From contig CAXIPT010000001.1 of assembly GCA_964030475.1 (NCBI GenBank), forward strand, positions 10,204,444 through 10,268,443: DNA of 64,000 nucleotides, given 5' to 3'. This stretch comes from Tethya wilhelma. Its lineage: Eukaryota > Porifera > Demospongiae > Tethyida > Tethyidae. Made by a program: the position numbers and the translations under genes. This document shows, in pieces, positions 39,059-48,357 of the stretch (positions are counted from its first letter, which is position 1; the number at the start of each line of letters is the position of its first letter). The notes beneath the pieces were generated by a model. That model saw only the letters and a list, made by a program, of their open reading frames with translations. It had not been told where the DNA came from and did no database searches.

Positions 39059-39378
39059 TTTATATCTCTCACAGTGTTAGGTTGATGCGGAGAGAGATTC
39101 TTGATTCTAGTTCTTCCTTGTCCTACCACTCCGTATTGTTGTCCAATCCTCCCTCTACCTCTCCCAACGGAACGAGCAGGGGGCTGACTCGAGTGAGGGA
39201 AACAGTTGTTGCCAACAGTCACACAGAGCATCTTTATCTCTTTTGCAGCTGACGTTTGCTTCAAATTCCCGCTTAGTCTCGCGTACGTAGCCAGCCCATT
39301 ACCCCCGCGGCCGCGCCAGCAAATCAAATTCGCGCAAAGTCGGAGGTTAGATCACGTGCAAGTCACACCGAATTCGAA

Positions 39379-39909
39379 TAGACCTTATGCAATTGACGTC
39401 ACAACTTAGAAACCGCGCATGCGTTGCTAACGCCGCCATTTTGAAGGGCAAATTTAGCGTGGAAGTACAGCAGCAATACAAGACAGTGACAGCTTGTTCG
39501 AAGAATTTATGAAGTAAAACCGTGGGGACAGTGAACTAACATACGCTCGATTACCTCCACTCAGACAGCCCTAAAGACTTGCAAAGTGATCCTTGAGCAG
39601 CGGCAGCTAAAATAGCTAGCAGACGGTGACAAAAATAGCAGTTCTTTGCTCTGTATCATAATCTTCGTGTCGTGGTTGGTATTGCTGCTTCCACGCTCTG
39701 GGCTAGCTATATTCTGTCTTGGTAGTTGTGAACTACCAAAGATGCCTAATCATACAAAATGCACTATCAGTTCACTTGTAAAGCAACGATTTGTTTGCCT
39801 TCCGTATGTCAGCCATTATTTTTTTGCCCTTCAAAATGGCGGCAGTAGCAACGCATCCGGTGTTGCTATGAAAATTTTGACGTAAAATAACGTAATTGCA
39901 TAAGGTCTA
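39379..39909. mobile_element. 527-bp inverted-repeat element with TA target duplication
   Basis: Arms of about 70-85 bp. The left begins gaccttatgcaatt at 39381 and contains gcatgcgttgctaac and gccgccattttgaagggcaa. The right end is the complement, ending aattgcataaggtc at 39907. TA flanks both sides. The interior carries only short open frames. It sits about 200 bp upstream of the aquaporin start and may influence that promoter (inference). Confidence 0.82.
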
Positions 39910-40104
39910 TAGCTATTGTGTAGGTGGGGCGGGGCTAGCTGCAGATCCTTGCTCTTTGATCATCAGATCTGCAGATCTAGGTGGTGAGTTCACATCTTCA
40001 CTATTGTTGTCTGGTCTATATTTAGCGTTGTATAAGTTTCCATGTTTGACACTTGGATTCTGTTGTGCGGTTCAGCAGGTTAAATCCCGTGACCAGAGAC
40101 TCAG

Positions 40105-41537
40105 ATGTCTAATTTTTCAAGTGAAGTCATTATGAGAACTAACTTTGGTCAGTCTGGATCAAGAGACTCTACTCCTCTCTTGGGGCATCAAAGAGGAATC
40201 TTCAAATCTGGCCCATATAAAAGGGCACCATGGTATCGAGATCCCATGTTCTATATGAATGTAATTCGACGTGCTCTGGCTGAGTTCTTAGCGACTGGGC
40301 TGCTGGTGTTTGTGACAATATCATCAATGGGTACATATGCTTATACTTCATCGGCTACTCTACCTGCATTGGCTACCGGGTTTGCCTTTGCGGCATTAAT
40401 GGCCGCAACATCACATGTGAGGTATAAATAGTGTACATTCTGTTGTCACATAGATTTCCCCATCTTGGTTGTACCACATACACCTTTTCCTCCTTATACA
40501 TACACAGTGGTGGTCATATGAATTTAGCTATTACTCTTGGTGTGTTTGTGTCAGGAGGAATCAATGTGGTAGCAGCTGGGGTGTATTTCATTGCTCAACT
40601 TGCTGGCTCTCTTACTGGTGCAGCTTGTGTACTGGTTCGTTGATTGTAAATCCTTTTGTAATTTTCCCCAAGATAAAATAAACATTTTTTAGGCATATGA
40701 CACTACCGATAATGACTCCGTTGTTGATTATGGTCTGACATACCTACATGGATCTACTAAACCGTGGCAAGGTTTACTTGTAGAGTTGTTGCTGACACTA
40801 ATGTTGGTGATGGTCTATGTGCACACCACCATGGAACAGCAACGATCTGAAAAGAGTTCTACTACTGCAAATGGCTCCAGTGGTCCAAGTGTTCCTGCTC
40901 CTATTGTCTCAGGGTTTGCTTATGCTGCTGGGATAATGGCAAGGTGTGTGTGGACGATGTAACGACCAATTGGATGTGGTGTAGAACTTGCATAATAGAG
41001 TGATTATGATAAATGTCCATGCACATGCAACATGTAAGCTTACTTCATTGGCAGTCATAGCTAGTCTATCAATGAATCCAGTAGCCAGCTGTTCCTGAAA
41101 AAAAAAAGTGGTTAGATGCCACAAAGTAGGTGGCATAGCCTTAACCATGTGTTGTAAATGGAAAGTCCGAAGACTTGTCTCGTCCTTATCGAGGGAGATG
41201 CTAACCTTCTCTCGGCTCATACAACACGTAATAGAATAGGTCAACTATTGTATTTATAGTGCTAATTCCTTGCGGGTTAGGCATTTTGGGTTTGGAAAAT
41301 ATGCAATGAATATCATTAACAACATGCACGCGCAGTTTCTCCATTACAGGTGGCTCAATGAATCCAACACGCAGTTTAAGTGCTGCTATTGTAAGCTCAG
41401 CTCCTCACAGATGGAACGACCACTATGTCTTTTGGATTGGTCCATTGCTAGGAGGTCTAATTGCAGGACTGTTTTATCGAATAATCCTCTCTTCCAGACC
41501 ACTCATTCCTGTCACAGACCCTACCAAAGAACGATAA
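40105..41537 (+). CDS. Aquaporin (MIP family) with altered NPA boxes
   Basis: A membrane channel for water or small solutes. Exons 40105-40421, 40508-40634, 40693-40945 and 41350-41537 give 294 aa in one frame. The last junction needs donor gt at 40946 (aaggt|gtgtgg). A cytosolic N-terminus of about 55 residues is followed by six hydrophobic segments. The first pore box is SGGHMNLAITLG: Asn is kept, but Pro of NPA is Leu (NLA). The second is GSMNPTRSLS (NPT, with the conserved selectivity-filter Arg). TM3 is FIAQLAGSLTGAACV. A Ser/Thr-rich loop (about residues 195-220) follows TM4. An upstream ATG is not excluded, but this one opens the frame that contains a normal N-terminus. Boundaries are well supported; substrate cannot be inferred. 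Confidence 0.88.
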
Positions 41538-41558
41538 CTAGTGTTGTACTGTACATGA

Positions 41559-41662
41559 TTATTTTTTGTGTGAAAGTTTTGTTTCCAGCAATAAAATTAA
41601 CTGTTAACAATTATTTTTTGTGTGAAAGTTTTGTTTCCAGCAATAAAATTAACTGTTAACAA
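41559..41662. repeat. Perfect 52-bp tandem duplication in the aquaporin 3' region
   Basis: The unit starting ttattttttgtgtgaaagtt occurs twice in direct succession (41559-41610, 41611-41662). Each unit has its own aataaa polyadenylation signal, so the aquaporin mRNA has two possible end points. Confidence 0.92.
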
Positions 41663-41736
41663 AAATAAGCGTACCTGCTGTAGCGGCTAAGCCTACTGGT
41701 ATATGACGCACATGAATGGCAAAATTTTGGTTCAGA

Positions 41737-43683
41737 TCACATTTCTTTGAATCCAGGATTCCATATTGTGATCAGGTCAGAGTTTAGGGCCATTTTACAA
41801 GAACTCTTGTTCCAAAGTGGTGAGGTAGAAATAACCCCCTCCTCAAAGTTAAAATCATCTAGACTAGGCTTTCGTCGGTTAACAATATCCTGCATCTTTT
41901 TCCGAAGCTCTAGCACAGCACTTGGTGGTGTAAACACTGGTGGATAGTGTGTGTTGATTGAACAGGATACTAGGGTGTGTGCCTTCTCCAATATGGCCAA
42001 GACACTTTTCTTTGAAATAGAACAAACAGCCAAGAAGAGATGAGTGAGCTTGCAAAGGACGATTGAGTCCACAAGTGAATCAGACATGTTCAGTCTTTGA
42101 CAATAAACACAAAGCTGTTTCAATTGACCACCAGTTAGGGAACCAGGATGAAGCTCGAATGAAAATGGAGATGCTACATAGAGACATCTCAAAGCCTTGC
42201 AGTGAACAAGAGCTCCGTTTGAAATTGATCCAATCACAGTATGAGAGACTGACACAGTAGCTTCGACTCTCAAGTGTCTCAACTTGTCCCAATGTGACAT
42301 GAGTTCAGGTGGTGGAAAGGGGTGGAAATTATAGGCTGCTTCAAGATCACTTCCTAGCAGTTCTAGTTCAAGTATGTTGGTGGCAACTTTAAAGTGGTGC
42401 TCCTTACAGTCGGGAATAGTTGATGCTGTATGGAAATGGCACATGTTCATTGCAAGATGAATAAGGTTTCCAAACATACTCAGATACCGCCAGAAGTCAC
42501 TCATGCTCTCAATGGTGTTGATTGGGATCTGCTGAATGTTCAGAGCTTTCAACTTGAAACACTTTGCTGCTAGTCCTGCCAGGCCAAACAGCAATGAGAA
42601 GCAGTTGATACATGTGCTAAGATTCAAATGAGTGAGACTAGGACTTGACGATGCTATGATCTCCAAATGTTCAGACAACAAGGAATTACTTGCACCACTT
42701 AAATTTAGATGAGCAAGATGGTTGGTAGGAATACTTTGTAAGTTATGCCACACAACAGATTCTGGTAAATCTTGGTTCTCGGATGTAAAAACATCAGGTA
42801 TGCAAGCAGAAACAAGGCTAGATTGAGATGTTTCGATGAAATACATTGGAACATCAAGCCCACCAACTGTAGCCACAATTAATCCATTGAGATTTGAAGG
42901 AGTCAAATGTATCTCAATGACTGGAGGAATCTTCAAGCCAAACGAAGGCAAAGAACGATACGGATGGACTTGAAATGATGCTTCGTGGTCACAACTTGGC
43001 ATTTGGTGCTGGTAAAATTTCCAGAGTTTAAGTGTGGTCGTAAAAGGTGACTTGTGGGGAGATTCAGAAAATATTGTTTGCCTGTCTAAAACGTAAATTC
43101 TCAGGTTGAGCTTCACAGGATAATAATTATGGGACCCCCACTCTTGCATCACAAATTCAATCATTGCTTCTCTGTCTGGTACAACCAACGCCACGGTACG
43201 TATGTCAGCAACACATGATAAGAACTCTCTCCACTCATCAGGAAAGCACAACAGATGTTCACAACTCTCTATTGTACACCGCGAGTTTTGTGGCTCAATT
43301 TCCAGGTGCTCCAACAGAGGCAACTGAGCTACAATCAAGTTTAGTTCACTAATGTTTGTTCTCAATCCAAGCAATACTAGCACCTTCAGGGAAGAACACT
43401 TGGCAATATCAGCGGAAAAATCTGTCAGTTGAAGATGTCCAGACACTACCAGATTATTAATGAAGGCTGTGTACTTGTTGAGGATGGCTTTTATGTGCTG
43501 TGTTTCACTCGAAGAGAAATTAGTCCAGGTGATTTCTCTCCAGAGATGTGGAACACTGGAGACTTGGTAACATCTCTTTGACACTAGCTTGAATTGAACA
43601 CGGTCTCTATATGGAAGGTGGGAGCAAATGAGTAGGAGAATCTCAGCAGGTAACTTGTCCAGAGTCCCTAGCTCCAAATCCAT
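41737..43683 (-). CDS. Intronless F-box protein with leucine-rich repeats, 648 aa
   Basis: F-box proteins are substrate receptors of SCF ubiquitin ligases and bind SKP1 through the F-box. The N-terminal box is clear (residues about 9-50: LDKLPAEILLLICSHLPYRD followed by LVSKRCYQVSSVPHLWREI). The rest is irregular leucine-rich repeats, for example SLKVLVLLGLRTNISEL, LAHLNLSGASN, LTHLNLSTC and LKALNIQQIPIN, resembling the FBXL class; the substrate is unknown. The single-exon ORF runs from ATG to stop. Its intronless paralogue lies on the same strand at 46182-48023, with SLC39A11 between them, so the pair arose by duplication. The start is 206 bp from the SLC39A11 stop. Confidence 0.9.
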   Translation of the reverse strand: MDLELGTLDKLPAEILLLICSHLPYRDRVQFKLVSKRCYQVSSVPHLWREITWTNFSSSETQHIKAILNKYTAFINNLVVSGHLQLTDFSADIAKCSSLKVLVLLGLRTNISELNLIVAQLPLLEHLEIEPQNSRCTIESCEHLLCFPDEWREFLSCVADIRTVALVVPDREAMIEFVMQEWGSHNYYPVKLNLRIYVLDRQTIFSESPHKSPFTTTLKLWKFYQHQMPSCDHEASFQVHPYRSLPSFGLKIPPVIEIHLTPSNLNGLIVATVGGLDVPMYFIETSQSSLVSACIPDVFTSENQDLPESVVWHNLQSIPTNHLAHLNLSGASNSLLSEHLEIIASSSPSLTHLNLSTCINCFSLLFGLAGLAAKCFKLKALNIQQIPINTIESMSDFWRYLSMFGNLIHLAMNMCHFHTASTIPDCKEHHFKVATNILELELLGSDLEAAYNFHPFPPPELMSHWDKLRHLRVEATVSVSHTVIGSISNGALVHCKALRCLYVASPFSFELHPGSLTGGQLKQLCVYCQRLNMSDSLVDSIVLCKLTHLFLAVCSISKKSVLAILEKAHTLVSCSINTHYPPVFTPPSAVLELRKKMQDIVNRRKPSLDDFNFEEGVISTSPLWNKSSCKMALNSDLITIWNPGFKEM

Positions 43684-43888
43684 CTTGACTGAGAATGAGG
43701 TTGCTTCAAATTATGCTGCTGCTTGGCCTAAACGCCCCCAAATTAGGGTAAAGGTCATGATCATCACAGATCTAGAGGTGAAGGGTCAGACAATAATGAA
43801 AATATTGCACTGTCCAGAAAACATTTCGATCATGGTGCATGACTGTTGCTGCAGCAAATCTAATGATTACTATCTAGTTAGTCTTGTT

Positions 43889-46012
43889 TTAGCCAAGTCC
43901 AACATCCAATGACATCATCACAATGAATCCTGCGATGACTCCAAACGACGACAGTCGACCATTTCCACTGTGTGAAATTATAGTGGAGGGAAAAACAATC
44001 ATACTTCATACATAAGCAAGCTTGAAAATTCATACCTTGAATATGCTTCTGGTATAATATCATCTGCTACAACATACACCATAGCACCAGCTGCAAATGA
44101 CAGGGCATATGGAAGAAGAGGTTCAGCCACCTACAACAATGTGTGTCATGACATTGTATTAAATGTTTTAGTGGAAAGCCTGAGAAGAATTATAACATAC
44201 CACTACTGCAATGGCACCAAAGAGTCCTGCAATCGGTTCAACCATTCCACTCAACTGGCCATACCTATGCACATGTAAAGGTGACTGGTAAATAAGGTCA
44301 TTTGTAGTGAACGTTGACATACCAGAAACTTTTCCATACGTCCATACCAGCAGCCTTCAGAGGTAAGCTAACAGCCAATCCTTCAGGAAAATTTTGTATT
44401 CCAATTCCCAAGGCTAAATTTCTACGCCAAGTCAGAATTTTAAGATGGTGGAATCAAATGTGAATGCATCTAGTAACACTCTTTACAAACCTTGCATTCT
44501 CAAGTGTCGCAGATGGTGTTTTTCCAATAGCACCAAATCCAACTCCAACTGCTAGACCCTCTGCACACAACAGAGGGTATACAGGAGTACTTACAACTGC
44601 ACTATCACTAAACTTCAACTCACTTTAGTACCTGGTATGTTGTGTATGGTGATGGCCACAATAAGCAGTAGAATTCTTCTCCAGCTGACAGTTGCTCTTT
44701 GTGTGGCCAGTGTGGAGGAGCCATTATCACCAGCAGTGGACCAACTTGAAGACCTCTTTCTTGGCCTTATCGTGTCTACAGAATACTTTTCACTAACTGA
44801 TACCTGTGAGAATCAAAAGAATAGTGTCATACTAGCATGTGTATGGCTGACTATCTAGGAGCTCTAGAAATCACCCAAGTGAATTTACATCAAAGAGGGT
44901 TGGTGTGCATAATTATTAGCTACATACAATACACATGTATTTTATGTGTGAGTGTCTAACTTCCTCAAATAGGTCCCCCTCCTCAGCATCACTCATTGAG
45001 TCTTGTTTCTTTCTTCTGCTGCTCAAATGCGATGGTTTACTTTCAACACCATGTGCCAATACTACCACATTTGATGAATACACTCCCTGTGAAATACAGA
45101 TAGCCAGTTCCAATAATAACATTAATGAATGTAACAGAACTTACAAGCATAGGGAGAAGCAAATCAGCAAGATAGACAAATGCAGCCCCAGCAGCAAATC
45201 CAAGTGAGATGGGCAGAAATACGAATGCCCCATAAAGACCAGATTCATCTGCCATCTCAATAGCTGGAGCCAGCAAAGACCAATACGATGCAGCCAACAT
45301 TACCTGAAGCAATCAAGTGATTGTGTGTGTGTGTGTGTGTGTGTATTAAACTGTCTGAAGATAATTATTCTGGCAGCCACCTGTTTCTTGGCAAAACAAA
45401 ATTAGCACAAGTGATGTGTGTATTTGACTATTAGTATGATATATCACTATATCTTACAACTTTGAGGGTATAATATATAGTTGACTTGCAGAGGCAACTA
45501 CCATGCTGGTGATAACCACTAAAACGTACAGTAAAGAAACTTTTGAACTCTAGATTATTACTAACTACAAAAGTACAATCTAATGTACTCTTGCACAAAT
45601 AGACTATATATCATATTATGTATAAAAACCTGTACATTTCATTGTCACGGTAATAGTACCCTCTCTGTCTAGTAAGGCTACTAATAGAAGGGGAATACAA
45701 TAGAGGAGCAAAAATTCAAAGGGGTTACATGCATTAAACTGTCTAAGGAACTAAAAATTTGTTAACATACCCCAGCAGCAAATCCCAGGCTCCCATCCAA
45801 GATTTTCCTTTGTTCCTACAATAGTAGATATAATTATAAATAATTATGAGTTATGGACCATGTATCTACAGACAATCAGAACACATACATTTTGGTGAAC
45901 TCACCTTACCTTCTTTAAAGACGAATACAAGTGCTGCTCCAGCTGCAGTGAGTCCCCATGTTAGTAGGGTCCCTAGTAGAGCCTGAAGTACTGGATGGAC
46001 TCCTTTCAACAT
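43889..46012 (-). CDS. SLC39A11: Zinc transporter SLC39A11 (ZIP11), complete, 10 exons
   Basis: ZIP11 moves zinc toward the cytosol from Golgi, vesicles or the nucleus. Ten minus-strand exons: 46012-45905, 45815-45771, 45303-45145, 45086-44961, 44803-44632, 44560-44491, 44421-44323, 44264-44201, 44130-44036 and 43967-43889. They sum to 1017 nt, 338 aa, in one frame. Near-complete identity to the family blocks is visible: [20 protein letters not shown] at the N-terminus, [37 protein letters not shown] (metal-binding TM4, His and Glu kept), [15 protein letters not shown] (TM5), [13 protein letters not shown], and a C-terminus ending [10 protein letters not shown] variable Ser/Lys-rich cytosolic loop (exons 4-5) is shorter than in vertebrates. 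The exon 4 donor (gttaga) is weak. Confidence 0.96.
45322..45344. repeat. (GT)n microsatellite in a SLC39A11 intron
   Basis: About eleven gt units in the intron between exons 2 and 3, close to the acceptor of exon 3. Confidence 0.9.
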
Positions 46013-46181
46013 ACTTTATGTACTTGAATGTCTACATCTGCATTTATGTCTGTCGAGGCCCACGTGGAGATATAACTTGGTAAAGGTCGATAATAGGAAA
46101 AGAGCAGCGAGCCATAATAACTTGAATATGAATCTGATCAACAATCAATAACAGCATCAATAACAGCCTGGTTCTGAGGTT

Positions 46182-48023
46182 CTAGAAGAGTGAAGGTAGA
46201 ACATGATAATAGTAAGATAGTCTTTTTCTAGTAAACTTCAAAGTATTCTTCACACCACGTCTTTGAAGTTCAGACTTCAGTTGCGTTGTAGGACCAAAAA
46301 AGTTCGGCACTGCAACATGCAAATGACACTCCACCAGACGAGGTGAATTGTGCACTAGAGTTGTGAGGCACTCAAATGATGTACAATAGCACACTAAATT
46401 AATGTGGGTCAAACGTCTGTGTTGAGACATAGCACTGGCTACTTCATTTGATAAGTGAAGCCATCGACTCGCCAATTGTAGATGTTCCAGTGCTGCATAG
46501 CAATCAGGGTCATCAGGAAGTATCAACCGGCCTGAAGCACGTGACACACTGCTGAGATTTAAGTGGGTCAACTTACAACGTGAAAGGATTTCCTTGATGT
46601 TATTTGCTTTAGGTGCTACTCTCATACCTTGCAGCTCCAAACAAGTCAAAGACTTCAGCTTCACAAAAAATGAGAAAAGCATTGGATTGTTATGCTGACA
46701 ATCACATCCAACTTTTAATGCTCTCAACTCCACCATTCTCTCTAAATATTGTTCCAGTAGTAAATTAGATGGAACATGAGACACTCGATTGCGTGGGCCA
46801 GCACCTAGAAGAAATTGATGACTTGATCGGTCAATATTATCACGTTTACTAGACATAGATAGTAAGCATGCTTCAATCGTTAGTTGAGTGAGGTTCCTTG
46901 CGCGACAAAGGACTTGCCAAATCTGATGAGCATGCACAGGCTGGTGAACTGTTTGTACGTAATAGCTACAATTCACATGGATGAGAGCGATACAAAGACT
47001 TCTAAGATTTTGGCACTCCTTTACAATAGACGAAAGACCACTAATGTCTTCCAAAACTTTTCGACAACCTTCCACATTAAGTTGATACAGGTTTGGACAA
47101 GCATCTGCTATTAGAGATAAGTGAACAGATTCGAGATCTTTGTAATTACTAAAGTTTAAATACCTGATAGAATCAGGAAGAGATATAGGTGCGATTCCTT
47201 GTGGCAAACTTCCAAAAACACTATGCATAGAAAGAAATTCTGCTCTGGTGTACTTTTCTCCTGATCTTCCAAGACATAGAATATTCTCAGTATCAAACAC
47301 TTTACTATAGGGAATTTTTAAGTCGGGATTGAAGTGAAATTCCATTACTGGATATTGGCTAGATTGCTGGAGGAAATTGCATGGAAGTTTCTTCTCAGAA
47401 TAGATGTAGAAATTTGCTTCGTGTTTTGGAGTAGGCATACTTTGTATCGACAAGAAGAACTGGGAACCTACATAGCCTACTCTTACTCCCACCTCAGGAG
47501 GTGAGTAACCTGTTCTCGACCATGTGTTTAGAATGGACACATATGCACTTGTCTTGCACAAAATGACTGACTTCAATGTACTTGAGAGAGGAACTAACTC
47601 AAAAATTTGTCTGTAATTACATTTGAAACTTTCATCAAACTCCAGCTGGTAAATGGTTGGAAGGATAGTGAGCAATGTTTTCAAATTATCTGATGACAAC
47701 TTGAAACCAGTCAGAGTCAAGTGTGTTAACTTTTCACAAGACTTGAGAACAGATTTGAACTTGCTGAATGTAAATCGACTGAGAGTTGATATTTCAAGGT
47801 GGTGAAGCAACGGGGCACCGAGCTTGAGAACGGTCTTAAGGGGCTTTTCGTCTTGGACAGGATTGAAGTTCTTCCAAGATATTGTGTTCCAGAATATGGG
47901 ATCACTTAGGACCGAATACAGCTGTCGACATGTCATACGTACATGTAGTTTATCCCGTGTCGACAACTTCGAGACAATTTCTACAAGTATTTCAGACGGT
48001 AGGTTTAACAGACTGAGAGACAT
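46182..48023 (-). CDS. Intronless F-box protein with leucine-rich repeats, 613 aa
   Basis: Paralogue of the 648-aa gene at 41737-43683. The N-terminal F-box (LLNLPSEILVEIVSKLSTRD, then VRMTCRQLYSVLSDPIFWNTI, residues about 5-50) would bind SKP1. The remainder has irregular leucine-rich repeats (LTHLTLTGFKLSSDNLKTLL, LYQLNVEGCRKV, LTQLTIEACLLS, LTHLNLSSVSRAS), as in the FBXL class; the substrate is unknown. A conserved shared phrase with the paralogue is S(P)xxWxxI(S/T)WxNF. The ORF is uninterrupted. The ATG at 48023 is in the expected place, directly before the F-box, and a poly-A run lies upstream at about 48140. Confidence 0.9.
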   Translation of the reverse strand: MSLSLLNLPSEILVEIVSKLSTRDKLHVRMTCRQLYSVLSDPIFWNTISWKNFNPVQDEKPLKTVLKLGAPLLHHLEISTLSRFTFSKFKSVLKSCEKLTHLTLTGFKLSSDNLKTLLTILPTIYQLEFDESFKCNYRQIFELVPLSSTLKSVILCKTSAYVSILNTWSRTGYSPPEVGVRVGYVGSQFFLSIQSMPTPKHEANFYIYSEKKLPCNFLQQSSQYPVMEFHFNPDLKIPYSKVFDTENILCLGRSGEKYTRAEFLSMHSVFGSLPQGIAPISLPDSIRYLNFSNYKDLESVHLSLIADACPNLYQLNVEGCRKVLEDISGLSSIVKECQNLRSLCIALIHVNCSYYVQTVHQPVHAHQIWQVLCRARNLTQLTIEACLLSMSSKRDNIDRSSHQFLLGAGPRNRVSHVPSNLLLEQYLERMVELRALKVGCDCQHNNPMLFSFFVKLKSLTCLELQGMRVAPKANNIKEILSRCKLTHLNLSSVSRASGRLILPDDPDCYAALEHLQLASRWLHLSNEVASAMSQHRRLTHINLVCYCTSFECLTTLVHNSPRLVECHLHVAVPNFFGPTTQLKSELQRRGVKNTLKFTRKRLSYYYHVLPSLF

Positions 48024-48357
48024 GATGATGGTGATGGTTCAGCTTGCCTAGCCACGTGTTTTTAATGGCTTTTATACGCGCACGCATATAATGCGCAAGC
48101 AGGAAATGATCTAGCCCCACCCACAAAACATGCTGCATGCAAAAAAAAAAAAAAAAACCTGCACGACCACATAGGGTAGTGTTAACTGAACCACAGCGTT
48201 TAGTTGTGGCTGTCTGAGTAAACACAAATTATATGTCATGTCAACATCTGAATAATTAGTGAATGAGAAAAATTGTGGTAAGATGTACATCAAATCAAGG
48301 TGTGTTTTTACAGAAGCAAAATAATAATGTAGAGCTACTGTACAGTGGGTATAATGT

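Noticed and set aside
42063..42260. Plus-strand ORF inside the F-box gene
   Set aside because: Antisense shadow of a strong coding frame.
48111..48293. Minus-strand ORFs upstream of the F-box gene containing a Phe run
   Set aside because: Caused by the poly-A run at about 48140; no family or splice support.
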